A DNA stretch of 64,000 nt from Shewanella chilikensis (GCF_002836945.1 NZ_NIJM01000009.1:1-64000), one strand, 5' to 3'. Numbered from the stretch's first letter, positions 26,933 to 36,760 are shown. Notes: a model not told the origin generated them from the sequence alone. Numbers and translations: made by a program.

Positions 26933-28543
26933 TCACTTAATCTCCGGCGGAGTGCTGAAGGTGTGATAAGGCGCCGGACTTGGGAGTGTCCACTCAAGCC
27001 CCTGGGCACCTTCCCAAGGTTTGGCCGGAGCCTGGGCGCCGCCGCGAATACACTTGATCACCAGCACCAGAAATATCAGCTGTGACAGGCCAAAGGCAAA
27101 ACCGCCTATGGAGACAATCTGATTGACATCGGCAAACTGCACCGAGTAGTCGGGGATGCGTCTGGGCATACCGGCCAACCCGAGGAAATGCATCGGGAAG
27201 AACAACACATTGACCGAAATGACCGAACACCAAAAATGCCACTTGGCCAAGGTCTCGCTGTACATATGCCCGGTCCACTTGGGTAGCCAGTAATAGGCGG
27301 CGGCCATGATGGAGAAGATGGCGCCGGTGACCAGCACATAATGGAAATGGGCAACCACAAAGTAAGTGTCATGGTATTGGAAGTCGGCTGGGGTGATTGC
27401 CAACATCAGGCCGGAGAAGCCGCCTATGGTGAAGAGAATAATAAAGGCACAGGCGAACATCATAGGGGCTTCAAAGCTGATGGATCCTCGCCACATGGTG
27501 GCAACCCAGTTGAATACCTTGACCCCGGTTGGCACGGCAATCAGCATGGTGCAGTACATAAAAAAGAGTTCGGCAAAGACAGGCATACCTGTGGTGAACA
27601 TGTGGTGTGCCCACACCAGGAAGGAGAGGATCGCGATGCTGGCAGTGGCGTAGACCATTGAGGCGTAGCCAAACAAAGGCTTGCGGCTGAATGCCGGAAT
27701 GATGGCCGAGATGATGCCGAATGACGGCAAGATCATTATGTACACCTCGGGGTGGCCGAAGAACCAGAAAATATGCTGGAACATCACAGGATCTCCGCCG
27801 CCGGCGGCATCGAAGAAGCTGGTGCCGAAGAATTTGTCTGTCAGTACCATGGTCACAGCCCCGGCCAATACCGGCATGACGGCTATCAGAAGGAAAGCGG
27901 TGATAAGCCAGGTCCAGACGAACAGGGGCAGCTTCATCCAGTTCATGCCAGGTGCGCGCAGATTCACTATGGTGACTATCACGTTGATCGCCCCCATGAT
28001 TGAGCTTATCCCCATGATATGTATTGAGAAAACAAACAAGGCAGTGCTGTCGGCGCTATAAGTGGTCGACAATGGGGCATAGAAGGTCCAGCCAAAATTG
28101 GGGCCGCCGCCTTCCATAAACAATGAGCTAAGCAGGATTAAGAAGGCGAAAGGCAAAATCCAGAAGCTCCAGTTGTTCATCCGCGGCAGCGCCATATCCG
28201 GCGCACCTATCATCATGGGGATCAACCAGTTGGCCAGACCGGTAAAGGCCGGCATCACGGCGCCAAAAACCATGATAAGGCCATGAACTGTGGTCATTTG
28301 GTTAAAGAAGTTGGGCTCGACCAGTTGCAATCCGGGCTGGAATAACTCAGCACGGATCACCATGGCCATGGCGCCCCCTATCAGGAACATGATGAAGCTG
28401 AACCAGAGATAGAGTGTGCCTATATCTTTATGGTTGGTGGTCAGCAACCAGCGCATGATCCCCTTGGGGGCGTGATGATGCTGGTGTTCCTGCTCAGTGA
28501 TTTCCTGAACGCCGGCTTTCGCATCTTGACTGAATGAGTTCAT
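26933..28543 (-). CDS. ctaD: Cytochrome c oxidase subunit I
   Basis: A 536-residue, 12-helix haem-copper oxidase catalytic subunit. The haem a and CuB ligands are seen in TTVHGLIMVF, FWFFGHPEVYIMILPSFG (with the His-Tyr pair), VWAHHMFT and HDTYFVVAHFHYV. It belongs to the A-type (mitochondrial-like) oxidases. A His-rich N-terminal stretch (EQEHQHHHA) precedes helix I. It reduces O2 to water and pumps protons, taking electrons from subunit II. Confidence 0.97.
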   Translation of the reverse strand: MNSFSQDAKAGVQEITEQEHQHHHAPKGIMRWLLTTNHKDIGTLYLWFSFIMFLIGGAMAMVIRAELFQPGLQLVEPNFFNQMTTVHGLIMVFGAVMPAFTGLANWLIPMMIGAPDMALPRMNNWSFWILPFAFLILLSSLFMEGGGPNFGWTFYAPLSTTYSADSTALFVFSIHIMGISSIMGAINVIVTIVNLRAPGMNWMKLPLFVWTWLITAFLLIAVMPVLAGAVTMVLTDKFFGTSFFDAAGGGDPVMFQHIFWFFGHPEVYIMILPSFGIISAIIPAFSRKPLFGYASMVYATASIAILSFLVWAHHMFTTGMPVFAELFFMYCTMLIAVPTGVKVFNWVATMWRGSISFEAPMMFACAFIILFTIGGFSGLMLAITPADFQYHDTYFVVAHFHYVLVTGAIFSIMAAAYYWLPKWTGHMYSETLAKWHFWCSVISVNVLFFPMHFLGLAGMPRRIPDYSVQFADVNQIVSIGGFAFGLSQLIFLVLVIKCIRGGAQAPAKPWEGAQGLEWTLPSPAPYHTFSTPPEIK

Positions 28544-28552
28544 CTTCTCCCC

Positions 28553-29683
28553 CTACTGCCCGTGGTTATTGACGTCGGCGGCTTGCACTGTGTCGCCTGT
28601 GTTATTGCCCCAGGCATTACGCTCATAGGTCACCACAGCGGCCAGTTCCTTGGCGGTAATCTGTTTGCCGAAGGCCTGCATGGCGGTGCCTGTCTTGCCA
28701 TGGATCACTATGTCCAGATGGGCAGCTATTGGGCCTATGGCAATAGCACTGCCCTTGAGCCCAGGGAATACCCCTTGAAGTCCGGCGCCGTTGGGCTGAT
28801 GACAGGCGGCGCAGCGCGCCATATAGATCTGTTCGCCAAGCGCCATGGCCTCATCATGGCTCATGGTCTCACTGAGGGCTGCCTGAGCTTCTTCGGCGGC
28901 CGTAGCCGCGGCTTGTTTCTGCTCTGCTATCCAGGCGTCGAACTCCTCTTCTGCCAGTACCTGCACCACAATCGGCATAAAGCCGTGGTCTTTACCGCAA
29001 AGCTCGGCACATTGGCCGCGGTAGATCCCCGGCTTGTCTATCCGGGTCCAGGCCTCGTTGATAAAGCCGGGGTTGGCATCTTTTTTGACAGCAAAGGCGG
29101 GCACCCACCAGGAGTGGATCACATCATCTGAGGTCATCAAGAATCGGACTTTGCGATTGATGGGCAATACCAACGGCTTGTCGACTTCAAGCAGGTAGTG
29201 CTCGCCCTTGGCTTCCTGGCCTTCTATCTGGGATCTCGGCGTTGCCAATATGCTGAAGAAGTCGATGTCTTCGCCGAAATAGCTGTAGTGCCATTTCCAT
29301 TGCGAGCCGGTGATCTTGACCGTCAGGTCGGCATCACTGGGATCCTCCATGGCAATCAGTGTCTTGGTTGCGGGGATCGCCATTAGGATTAGGATTAAGA
29401 AGGGGATAAGCGTCCAGGCAATTTCTACCTTGGTACTTTCATGGAATTGGGACGCGACTGCCCCTTTAGATTTTCTATGGTTGATCATGGCGTAGATCAT
29501 CACGCCGAATACGACCAAACCTATGGCGCAGCAAATATATAGAATGATCATGTGCAGGTGATACACCTTGCCACTGATCTCAGTTACCCCTTGAGTCATA
29601 TTCAAGGGCATATCTGCCTGAGCACCTGGAGACAACAAGCTGACGCACAACAAGGTCAGCAAAACACACAGCCATTGCTTCAC
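28553..29683 (-). CDS. ctaC: caa3-type oxidase subunit II with fused cytochrome c
   Basis: A 376-residue subunit II. After a signal peptide (about 23 residues) and two membrane helices comes the CuA domain, with ligands in RGQCAELCGKDHGFMP. A C-terminal class I cytochrome c domain carries one haem site, CAACH, so the enzyme is caa3-type. It starts with GTG at 29683, with GGAG 8 bases upstream. It is the first gene of the oxidase and assembly operon. Confidence 0.95.
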   Translation of the reverse strand: MKQWLCVLLTLLCVSLLSPGAQADMPLNMTQGVTEISGKVYHLHMIILYICCAIGLVVFGVMIYAMINHRKSKGAVASQFHESTKVEIAWTLIPFLILILMAIPATKTLIAMEDPSDADLTVKITGSQWKWHYSYFGEDIDFFSILATPRSQIEGQEAKGEHYLLEVDKPLVLPINRKVRFLMTSDDVIHSWWVPAFAVKKDANPGFINEAWTRIDKPGIYRGQCAELCGKDHGFMPIVVQVLAEEEFDAWIAEQKQAAATAAEEAQAALSETMSHDEAMALGEQIYMARCAACHQPNGAGLQGVFPGLKGSAIAIGPIAAHLDIVIHGKTGTAMQAFGKQITAKELAAVVTYERNAWGNNTGDTVQAADVNNHGQ

Positions 29684-29978
29684 AAGACATCTCCTCTGTC
29701 AATTGCATTCGCAACTACAAAGAAGAGTCACACAGTAAGTCTTTGCTCTATGCAAACTCTTCAGTTCCCAAAAAAGCAACGATGACTTCAAAGTGCGGCG
29801 GCGGTTTCACTTAGCTCTAGGTATACAGGTGGTAACCACTGTTGCACTTACCGCTGAATATACTCAGCATTTCCGGCGACGGCACCACTCGCTATGAATC
29901 GAAATGGGACGGTCAACCTACGACGAATTGCATGGAGATAACACAATCGTTGTTCCTACATTACTTGTAGATTAAATA

Positions 29979-29992
29979 TTGATCAAGATCAC
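29979..29992. promoter_or_regulatory. FNR/EtrA-like site upstream of the oxidase operon
   Basis: TTGAT-CAAG-ATCAC matches the FNR consensus TTGAT-N4-ATCAA in nine of ten fixed bases. It lies about 296 bases before the ctaC start. The distance to the transcription start is unknown, so activity is uncertain. Confidence 0.35.
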
Positions 29993-30120
29993 GATGTTTT
30001 CTAACTATATGAAAAAAAAGCGCCTGTTAATCCAGAGGTGAATTCTGCGTGAGAGGCTGACCAGCGCGGGTTTGCGTCGATTTACTAAGGAAAGGTATTG
30101 CACCAAAAAGGCGCAGAATA

Positions 30121-30144
30121 AAGGCCATTCTAGAATGGCCTTTT
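30121..30144 (-). terminator. Terminator of the lexA-sulA operon
   Basis: AAAGGCCATTC and GAATGGCCTTT form an 11-base stem with a two-base centre, 10 bases past the sulA stop. The T-run on the minus strand is short (TTTATT). Confidence 0.7.
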
Positions 30145-30154
30145 AAACACACCA

Positions 30155-30646
30155 TCAATGGATGGAGCGGGTAAGTTCGTTGAGGCGGTTATCTATCTCT
30201 TTCGCCTGCCGTCCTGTTTCCAGCACTACGCCCATGGCTCTGGCGTTACGGGCGACCAGCTGCAATCGGCGGTTATCACGGGCATCCAGGCTGTCTATCC
30301 AACTGATCACTGCACTGGAGGTGCCGTTGGTCAGGGCTCTTTCTGTTGCCCACAAGGCTTCAACTTCATCCTTGGTGCGCACCAAGAGCACTCTATCCAT
30401 TCTGACACCGGCCCTTGCTAAGGTTTCCTTGTAACCTATGCTGGCCGGGGCGTTAATCAAGACAATCCAGCGCCCCTGTTGGCTCAGTTGCGCCAATTGA
30501 GGGCAGAGGCGCGATAACTCCTGACGTCCCTGGCTATGGCTGGCCAAGCTGGAGATACCTGTATGTTGCCAAGGCTGATTGCCGGCAATACTGGTGTCTG
30601 TCCACAGGCCTGGGTGTCTTGGGGCGTTGCCTGTCATTATACTCAT
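30155..30646 (-). CDS. sulA: SulA-like cell division inhibitor
   Basis: A 163-residue protein of the SulA family, which blocks FtsZ polymerisation during DNA damage. The conserved core is seen in [44 protein letters not shown]. The start codon overlaps the lexA stop (ATGA), so lexA and sulA form one LexA-controlled operon, as in pseudomonads and unlike E. coli, where sulA is separate. Confidence 0.9.
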   Translation of the reverse strand: MSIMTGNAPRHPGLWTDTSIAGNQPWQHTGISSLASHSQGRQELSRLCPQLAQLSQQGRWIVLINAPASIGYKETLARAGVRMDRVLLVRTKDEVEALWATERALTNGTSSAVISWIDSLDARDNRRLQLVARNARAMGVVLETGRQAKEIDNRLNELTRSIH

Positions 30647-31263
30647 AGCCAGTCTCCATTGCGTATTATCCCTACCGCCAGTCCTTCAATGGTCAACGGC
30701 TGAAAAGTCAGGTCGACTTTGATTGGGGAGTAAGCCTCGTTCTCGGCATGTAGATAAACCACATTACCTTTCTTTTCAAAACGTTTTACCGTTACATCAT
30801 CTTCAACCCTGGCCACCACGACTTGACCGTTACGGGCTTCCTGTACCTTGTGAACCGCCAGGAGATCACCTTCGAGAATGCCTATATTCTTCATGCTGTC
30901 GCCGCGCACTCGCAGCAGGAAGTCGGCACTGGGATGGAACATACTAGGGTCGACCTGGTAATACTGTTCCACATGCTCCTGTGCCAGTATAGGTTCACCG
31001 GCGGCGACCTGACCTATTAGCGGGAGGCCGGTTTCTGACTCGGCTTGTTCATCATGAGGTAGACGAATGCCGCGAGAGGTGCCTGGTATGATCTCAATAC
31101 AGCCTTTCTTGGCCAGCGCCTTGAGGTGTTCCTCGGCGGCATTGGCACTCTTAAAGCCTAACCGGGTAGCAATTTCGGCCCGGGTTGGTGGCATGCCGGT
31201 GTCGGCTATATTGCGTTTAATCAGTTCCAGAATCTGTGCCTGGCGCGGTGTCAGTGGTCTCAT
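30643..31263 (-). CDS. lexA: SOS repressor LexA
   Basis: A 206-residue LexA. The winged-helix DNA-binding domain covers about 1-70. The self-cleavage site is Ala88-Gly89 (QVAAGEP), and the catalytic Ser123 (GDSMKN) and Lys160 (VTVKRF) are in place. It represses the SOS genes until RecA-stimulated cleavage. Two LexA boxes lie just upstream, so it controls itself and sulA. Confidence 0.97.
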   Translation of the reverse strand: MRPLTPRQAQILELIKRNIADTGMPPTRAEIATRLGFKSANAAEEHLKALAKKGCIEIIPGTSRGIRLPHDEQAESETGLPLIGQVAAGEPILAQEHVEQYYQVDPSMFHPSADFLLRVRGDSMKNIGILEGDLLAVHKVQEARNGQVVVARVEDDVTVKRFEKKGNVVYLHAENEAYSPIKVDLTFQPLTIEGLAVGIIRNGDWL

Positions 31264-31271
31264 GATGATTC

Positions 31272-31287
31272 CTGTTTTTTCATACAG
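31272..31287. promoter_or_regulatory. LexA box 2 of the lexA promoter
   Basis: CTG-N10-CAG palindrome (plus strand CTG, TTTTTTCATA, CAG), 9 bases before the lexA start codon. It pairs with a second box 3 bases further upstream, as in the E. coli lexA promoter. Confidence 0.8.
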
Positions 31288-31290
31288 TAC

Positions 31291-31306
31291 CTGTCAGTAT
31301 ATACAG
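31291..31306. promoter_or_regulatory. LexA box 1 of the lexA promoter
   Basis: CTG-N10-CAG palindrome; on the minus strand the spacer reads TATATACTGA, close to the consensus TATATATATA. This is the stronger of the two tandem sites. Confidence 0.85.
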
Positions 31307-31527
31307 TATTTTGATCAGTGCAAGTATTAACCAAAATTGAAACGTTTAGGGGAAGGGTAAATGTTTCAACCTGTGGCAGATTTGGACGGCCTGGCTTACG
31401 CATCAATGGGGAGTTCAAGGCATTTGCCAGAGGAGTCGTCGGGGCCGGTTCGCACCTTCCCTAGCTAAGGTTCAGGAAGTTCTGGTATTCTATTGGGCTA
31501 TTGATTGTGGCTCAGACACTGAAAAAC

Positions 31528-33954
31528 ATGTCCAAACAAGATTCATTCTGGTTTAAATCCCTTCGCTGGCTCCAAAGCAAGCTGGTGCATACCACTGTGG
31601 TGCCTCAGGATCCTTTCGCAGATTTGAACCTGGATCTCGCCAAGCCGATGGCCTACGTGATGAAGACGGAGTCTGTCAGTGATATCGCGGCGTTGGCGGA
31701 AGTTACCCGTAAGTTTGGTTTGCCTTGCCCTTATGAGACGCTCAAGGTTGATGATATTACCGTCCCCAGAGTCGTCTGCCTGGAAGGTGCCAAGCCCCTG
31801 TTCGGTAAGCGTAAGAGCAATAAACCTTTTCTCAGCTGTTTCACTTCGCTGTTGAACCTGCATCAGGTCAATCCTGAATTGGATATTCAATTGGTGCCCG
31901 TGAGCCTCTATTGGGGCCGCACTCCGGGCAAGGAAGATGACAGCATGCGCGCCGCCGTATTTGAGCGGGAAAATCCCACTTGGCTGCGCAAGTTTCTGAT
32001 GATCCTGTTCCTGGGACGTGACAACTTTGTGCAGTTTTCCAATGCGGTATCGCTGCGGCTGATGGCCGATGAACATGGAACCGACAAGGCTATTGCCCAT
32101 AAGTTGTCTCGGGTGGCCAGGGTGCATTTTCGTCGGCAACGCAAGGTGATGACAGGGCCATTACTGCCTAATCGTCAGGCGTTGTTCAATGAATTGTTAC
32201 GTTCGGAAACGCTTAAGAAGGCAATTAAGGAGGAGGCTGCAGCCAAGAAGATCCCTGAGGCCAGGGCCAGGGAGATGGCGGAGGAATATCTCGATGAGAT
32301 TGCAGCCCACTATTCAGACAGCCTGGTGCGTATTGCCCAGCGGATCCTCACTTGGTTATGGAACAAGCTCTACAAGGGGATCAACATTAAGGGTGCCGAG
32401 CAGATACGCCAGTTGCACCATGATGGTCATGAGATAGTTTATGTACCTTGCCACCGCAGTCATATGGATTACCTGCTGCTCTCCTATATTCTCTATTTTC
32501 AGGGTATGGTTCCGCCCCACATAGCCGCCGGTATCAACCTGAACTTCTGGCCTGCCGGACCTATATTCCGTCGTGGTGGTGCTTTCTTTATCCGCCGAAG
32601 TTTCAACGGGAATAAACTCTATACCGCAGTGTTCCGTGAGTATCTGGATCAGTTGTTTGCCAAAGGCTATTCGGTCGAGTACTTCACCGAAGGTGGTCGC
32701 TCCCGTACCGGGCGGCTGCTGTCGCCAAAGACAGGGATGCTGGCGATGACAGTCAACTCTGTGTTGCGGGGTATTGAGCGGCCGGTGACTTTGGTGCCTG
32801 TGTACCTGGGTTATGACCATGTTATGGAAGTGGCAACTTATCACAAAGAACTCAGCGGCAAGAAGAAGCAAAAAGAATCTGTCTGGCAGGTGGTTGGCGC
32901 CTTGCGTAAGCTGGGTAATTTTGGTCAGGGTTATGTTAACTTTGGTGAACCTGTGACCCTGCAGAACTTCCTCAGTGAAGCGGCACCCAACTGGCGCGAA
33001 GAAGTGGCGGCCGATCCCGAGCAGAAACCCAGCTGGTTGACTCCGGCTGTCAATACTCTGGCCAATCGAGTGATGACCCATATCAACGATGCCGCAGCAG
33101 CCAGCGCCGTGACGCTTACCAGCCTGGTACTCTTGTCATCAGAGCAGAATGCGCTGGAGCGAAGCCAGTTGGAACGTCAGTTGGACCTGTATCTGGATCT
33201 GCTCAAGGAAGTTCCTTACACCCAGTACATCTCGGTGGCCGAAGGTGACGGTAAGCAATTGCTGCAACAAGGTCTGGAGCTGAATAAGTTTACGGTTCAG
33301 GAAGATGCACTGGGTGATATTATCTCAATCGACGAGTCGATTGCGGTAACCATGACTTACTATCGCAACAACATTATTCACTTGTTTATGGTGCCTGCTT
33401 TGCTGGCCAGCTGCCTGGTGCGTCAAGAGCAGTGCAGCCGAGCTCAGATGCAGGCGGTGCTTGAGGATTTCTACCCTCTGCTGCAGGCCGAACTGTTTAT
33501 GGGTAAGGCCGATGTCAGTGCCTATGCCGATCAACTGCTGGATCGTTTCATTGTCAAAGGTTTGGTGGCCGAAGAAGCCGATGGTTTCCGAGTGTTGGAA
33601 GCCGGGATCAATCCGCTGGCGCTGCTGGCCGAAACCATGAGCGAAACTCTTCAGCGTTATGCCATCATCTTTAACTTGCTGGCCGCTCACCCGGGTATTG
33701 AGCGTGGCGACTTGGAGCGGGAAAGCCACAAGTTGGCCAGTCGTCTGGGCGCGCTGCATGGGATTACTGCCCCCGAGTTTTACGACAAAAAACTCTATGG
33801 CATTGTGAGCATCAAGCTCAAAGAGCTTGGGTATCTCACCAAGGAAGATACCCGCCATGATATAGAGCGAACCCGAGATTATGCTAACCAGCTACTGCGT
33901 CCTCAGGTCAAGCAAACCATAGTTGACAGCGTCGCCGCCGAACAGGAGGCCTGA
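31528..33954 (+). CDS. plsB: Glycerol-3-phosphate acyltransferase PlsB
   Basis: An 808-residue inner-membrane enzyme that acylates sn-glycerol-3-phosphate at position 1, the first step of phospholipid synthesis. The four acyltransferase blocks are clear: [12 protein letters not shown] (HX4D catalytic), [20 protein letters not shown] and [11 protein letters not shown]. Length equals that of E. coli PlsB (807). I chose the ATG at 31528 (MSKQDSF); an in-frame TTG at 31501 is less likely. The stop overlaps the next gene's start by one base. Confidence 0.96.
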   Translation: MSKQDSFWFKSLRWLQSKLVHTTVVPQDPFADLNLDLAKPMAYVMKTESVSDIAALAEVTRKFGLPCPYETLKVDDITVPRVVCLEGAKPLFGKRKSNKPFLSCFTSLLNLHQVNPELDIQLVPVSLYWGRTPGKEDDSMRAAVFERENPTWLRKFLMILFLGRDNFVQFSNAVSLRLMADEHGTDKAIAHKLSRVARVHFRRQRKVMTGPLLPNRQALFNELLRSETLKKAIKEEAAAKKIPEARAREMAEEYLDEIAAHYSDSLVRIAQRILTWLWNKLYKGINIKGAEQIRQLHHDGHEIVYVPCHRSHMDYLLLSYILYFQGMVPPHIAAGINLNFWPAGPIFRRGGAFFIRRSFNGNKLYTAVFREYLDQLFAKGYSVEYFTEGGRSRTGRLLSPKTGMLAMTVNSVLRGIERPVTLVPVYLGYDHVMEVATYHKELSGKKKQKESVWQVVGALRKLGNFGQGYVNFGEPVTLQNFLSEAAPNWREEVAADPEQKPSWLTPAVNTLANRVMTHINDAAAASAVTLTSLVLLSSEQNALERSQLERQLDLYLDLLKEVPYTQYISVAEGDGKQLLQQGLELNKFTVQEDALGDIISIDESIAVTMTYYRNNIIHLFMVPALLASCLVRQEQCSRAQMQAVLEDFYPLLQAELFMGKADVSAYADQLLDRFIVKGLVAEEADGFRVLEAGINPLALLAETMSETLQRYAIIFNLLAAHPGIERGDLERESHKLASRLGALHGITAPEFYDKKLYGIVSIKLKELGYLTKEDTRHDIERTRDYANQLLRPQVKQTIVDSVAAEQEA

Positions 33955-35201
33955 TGGCCAATCATATGAATGCGGCGCCTGCCAAGGCGTCTTTGCTGGG
34001 CGGCGCCATGATCATCGCCGGGACCACAGTCGGTGCAGGTATGTTTTCGCTGCCGGTAGAAGGCGCCGGCATGTGGTTTGGCTACTCTGTGCTTATGTTG
34101 TTGGGGGTGTGGTTTTGCATGTTCATGTCCGGGCTGCTGCTGCTGGAAACCAACCTGCATTTTGAGCCGGGCGCCAGCTTTGACACCCTCACCAAGGAAA
34201 CTTTGGGGCAGTTCTGGCGGGTGCTTAACGGCGCCTCGATAACCTTCGTGCTCTATATCCTCACTTACGCCTATATCAGTGGCGGCGGTTCTATAGTTAA
34301 TCACAGCCTGGAAGGTATGGATATCAGCCTGCCGCAGAGCTTTGCCGCCTTGGTGTTTGCCCTGGTGTTGGCACTGGTGGTGCTTATCAGCACCAAGGCA
34401 GTGGATCGCATCACCACTATAATGCTGGGCGGGATGATCATCAGCTTCTTTCTGGCGATAGGCAATCTGCTGATCGGCATAGACACCAGCAAGTTGTTAC
34501 TACCTGATGGTGAGAACTCTTATGGCTCATATCTGTGGGCGGCCATTCCTTTTGGCCTGGCGAGTTTTGGCTATCATGGCAATGTGCCGTCGCTGGTGAA
34601 ATACTACGGCAAGCAACCGGGCACCATTATCAAGGCGATTTTTGTTGGTACCTTTATTGCCTTGGCTATCTACCTGTGTTGGTTGGTGGCTACCATGGGG
34701 AATATTTCCCGCGGCGAATTCGGCGCTATTATTGCTCAGGGTGGCAATATGGGGGTATTGGTCGGCGCCTTGTCCAAGGTGATGGATAACTCGCTGCTCA
34801 ACACCATGCTCACTCTGTTTGCCAATCTGGCGGTGGCGTCTTCATTCCTGGGAGTAACCCTGGGCTTGTTTGATTATCTGGCAGATCTGTTTGGTTTTGA
34901 CGACAGTCGCAGCGGCAGGGCCAAGACCGCCTTGGTGACTTTCCTGCCTCCGACTTTGTTGGGTATGTTGTTTCCCGATGGCTTCCTGGTTGCTATCGGC
35001 TTTGCTGCCTTGGCGGCTACGGTATGGGCCGTTATAGTGCCGGCCTTGATGGCTTGGCGCTCAAGACAACAATTCGCCGATAGCCAGGGCTTTCGTGTGC
35101 CGGGGGGGACACCTTTGATAGCCATAGTGGTGCTGTTTGGATTACTCACGGCAGCCTGCCATCTGTTGGCCATGGCTGGTATCCTGCCTAAGTATTCATG
35201 A
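33954..35201 (+). CDS. Aromatic amino acid permease, Mtr/TyrP family
   Basis: A 415-residue inner-membrane transporter with about 11 helices. The opening GGAMIIAGTTVGAGMFSLP is the mark of the hydroxy/aromatic amino acid permease family (Mtr, TyrP, TnaB), which imports tryptophan or tyrosine with protons. The sequence looks closest to Mtr, but I cannot separate tryptophan from tyrosine specificity. It overlaps plsB by one base (TGATG), an unusual functional pairing that suggests co-transcription. Confidence 0.88.
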   Translation: MANHMNAAPAKASLLGGAMIIAGTTVGAGMFSLPVEGAGMWFGYSVLMLLGVWFCMFMSGLLLLETNLHFEPGASFDTLTKETLGQFWRVLNGASITFVLYILTYAYISGGGSIVNHSLEGMDISLPQSFAALVFALVLALVVLISTKAVDRITTIMLGGMIISFFLAIGNLLIGIDTSKLLLPDGENSYGSYLWAAIPFGLASFGYHGNVPSLVKYYGKQPGTIIKAIFVGTFIALAIYLCWLVATMGNISRGEFGAIIAQGGNMGVLVGALSKVMDNSLLNTMLTLFANLAVASSFLGVTLGLFDYLADLFGFDDSRSGRAKTALVTFLPPTLLGMLFPDGFLVAIGFAALAATVWAVIVPALMAWRSRQQFADSQGFRVPGGTPLIAIVVLFGLLTAACHLLAMAGILPKYS

Positions 35202-35205
35202 AGCG

Positions 35206-35246
35206 AGAAGCTGCTCTCTTTTTCAAAGAAATGAAAGAGCGGCTTC
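35206..35246 (+). terminator. Probable terminator of plsB-permease
   Basis: An imperfect stem pairs GAAGCTGCTCT with AGAGCGGCTTC just after the permease stop. The T-run that should follow is poor, so this is a moderate call. Confidence 0.4.
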
Positions 35247-35278
35247 TTGACAAGACTATAAAAGTCAGTAATTTATAT
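35247..35278 (+). promoter_or_regulatory. Possible promoter of tRNA-Gly
   Basis: TTGACA (35247-35252) and TTATAT (35273-35278), followed by a GC-rich stretch just before the tRNA. The spacing of 20 bases is longer than the usual 17, so this is tentative. Confidence 0.3.
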
Positions 35279-35299
35279 CGTCCACGCCGAGTGTTTTGT

Positions 35300-35373
35300 G
35301 CGGGTGTAGTTCAATGGTAGAACGGCAGCTTCCCAAGCTGCATACGTGGGTTCGATTCCCATCACCCGCTCCA
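35300..35373 (+). tRNA. tRNA-Gly, anticodon CCC
   Basis: A 74-base cloverleaf. Acceptor GCGGGTG pairs with CACCCGC, the D arm has GTTC/GAAC, the anticodon stem GCAGC/GCTGC encloses loop TTCCCAA (anticodon CCC), and the T arm GTGGG/CCCAT holds TTCGATT. CCA is encoded. The CCC anticodon reads GGG codons. No repeat of its 3' end was seen downstream, so there is no sign of an integrated element. Confidence 0.96.
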
Positions 35374-35549
35374 AGTTTCGTCATAGTTAATATTTGCTCC
35401 CAGTAGCTTATGAATCAATATTCGTTTTTGCTCTGAGCGTTATCTGTAGCCTATGACCATTTAGGTTGCACAGGTGTAGGTCTCGTTTTTCTATCTGTAC
35501 AAGCCAATAAACTGAAAGGCCGTACCTTTCTCAAAGGGGGCTGGTCATT

Positions 35550-35726
35550 TTGAACCTTCTGAGTCTAAATAGCGCCGCTTTAGGAATGGTGACAAACTCT
35601 CTTGGGATTTGTCTGACAGTTATCCTACCCGGGATAAGCCAGTATTACCTCTTCATAAAGGGATTGTGTCCATTGCCCTGCATCCTTTTTATGTTTGAGA
35701 TTTTGCATCTCATTGTTCCGTCGTAG
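35550..35726 (+). CDS. Possible small hydrophobic protein
   Basis: A 58-codon frame from a TTG at 35550 (purine-rich AGGGGG about 10 bases upstream), or 46 residues from the ATG at 35586. The product would have two hydrophobic stretches (ICLTVILPGI and CILFMFEILHLIV) and little else. Its stop lies in the left arm of a long inverted repeat that ends in a T-run. I recognise no family, and a chance ORF is quite possible. Confidence 0.2.
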   Translation: MNLLSLNSAALGMVTNSLGICLTVILPGISQYYLFIKGLCPLPCILFMFEILHLIVPS

Positions 35727-35805
35727 TTTGTTGGTTGGCAGATTGTGTTGCATAGGGAAGAGTGACAGGGAAAGTTTATGCTAACCAACAGACTACGGCT
35801 TTTTT
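35722..35805 (+). repeat. Long inverted repeat followed by a T-run
   Basis: Left arm 35722-35740 pairs with right arm 35779-35797 over 19 positions, with two G-U pairs, around a 38-base loop. Six T's follow at 35800-35805. It could be a large terminator, the 3' part of a small RNA, or a miniature mobile element. The loop is large for a normal terminator. Confidence 0.6.
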
Positions 35806-35956
35806 CCTCTATACATCGTCAAATCCATATATTCTCAATTCGGCATTGCCATCGTATATTTTCTATACAGCCTGGTATAATTTCTATTAGTGTTTAACGT
35901 AAATGGAACCGGCTTCATCAGCCTCCACTGCGCAACACAGAAATGGGAACCGGATA

Positions 35957-36754
35957 ATGAAGATTACAGCATACAGACATGGCGAGCCCTGTTGGGTAGA
36001 GCTGGGGACGCAGGACTGGAACAGTGCCAAGCACTTTTATTGTCGACTCTTTGGTTGGCAAGCTGAAGATATTCCCATGCCGGAAGGCGCCTATACTATG
36101 TTGAAGCAGGCGCATGAAGATATAGGCGCCATTTACCAATTGCCTACTGAATTACAGCAGCAGGGGGTTCCCAGTCACTGGGCGGTTTACTTTGCGGTGG
36201 AGGATATTAATCACTGTATTGAGGCCATCAGCTCCGCTGGAGGCCAGCTTCTGATGGGCCCCCACGAGGTTGGCTGCGCCGGTAAGATGGCGCTATTTAC
36301 CGATCCCGAAGGGGCCCATTTTTCGGTTTGGCAGGGCGTCGAACATCCCGGTGCCGGGCGTAAGTGGGAAGCCAACACTCTTTGCTGGGTTGAGCTCGCC
36401 TGTCGACAACCCGAAGAGGCTAAGATCTTTTATCCCAAGGTGTTCAACTGGCAGATGCGTCGCAGTGAGAATGCTGTTGATTTTGAATATACAGAATGGT
36501 TTCTCAATAGCGACAGCTGTGATGAAGGCATTGGTGGAATGCTGCAAATGACAGAGCAGTGGGGTGACGTGCCGCCCCACTGGATGATCTATTTCAGTGT
36601 TGATGACTGTGATCTGATGGCTTGTCGGGCGGCTGAATTGGGCGGCAAGGTTTGTGTGCCACCCACAGATATTCCCAATGTGGGGCGCTTTGCGGTGCTC
36701 AACGACCCCCAGGGGGCAGTGTTCAGTATTATTCGCCTGACTATGGCGCTCTAA
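35957..36754 (+). CDS. VOC-family protein with two glyoxalase-like domains
   Basis: A 265-residue cytoplasmic protein made of two vicinal-oxygen-chelate domains (about 8-125 and 140-262). Each opens with a CWVEL strand and ends in a DPxGAxFS-type strand (FTDPEGAHFSVWQ and LNDPQGAVFSIIR). The layout recalls the CFP30B-like group of putative hydrolases or dioxygenases. Metal ligands are incomplete by eye and the substrate is unknown. The ATG at 35957 follows GGGAACCGG. It is convergent with the RNase gene, 6 bases away. Confidence 0.82.
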   Translation: MKITAYRHGEPCWVELGTQDWNSAKHFYCRLFGWQAEDIPMPEGAYTMLKQAHEDIGAIYQLPTELQQQGVPSHWAVYFAVEDINHCIEAISSAGGQLLMGPHEVGCAGKMALFTDPEGAHFSVWQGVEHPGAGRKWEANTLCWVELACRQPEEAKIFYPKVFNWQMRRSENAVDFEYTEWFLNSDSCDEGIGGMLQMTEQWGDVPPHWMIYFSVDDCDLMACRAAELGGKVCVPPTDIPNVGRFAVLNDPQGAVFSIIRLTMAL

Positions 36755-36760
36755 TTTCTC

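Larger units (their letters stand above)
29684..30154. other. Leader region between the oxidase operon and lexA-sulA
   Basis: This 471-base stretch has no convincing gene. It holds the upstream region of ctaC, an FNR-like palindrome at 29979-29992 and the sulA terminator at 30121-30144. A GTGGT-A-ACCAC palindrome near 29830 is too short to assign. Confidence 0.6.
35374..35956. other. Sparse region after tRNA-Gly
   Basis: There is no recognisable conserved gene. A hydrophobic mini-ORF (35550-35726), a long inverted repeat ending in T's (35722-35805) and the leader of the VOC gene are the only structures I can see. Composition looks more AT-rich than the neighbouring genes. Confidence 0.6.

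Noticed and set aside
35300-35373. tRNA-Gly as attachment site of an integrated island
   Set aside because: I found no repeat of the tRNA 3' end and no integrase nearby.
35722-35797. Inverted repeat read as an integron attC site
   Set aside because: The core motifs RYYYAAC and GTTRRRY are not present at the ends.
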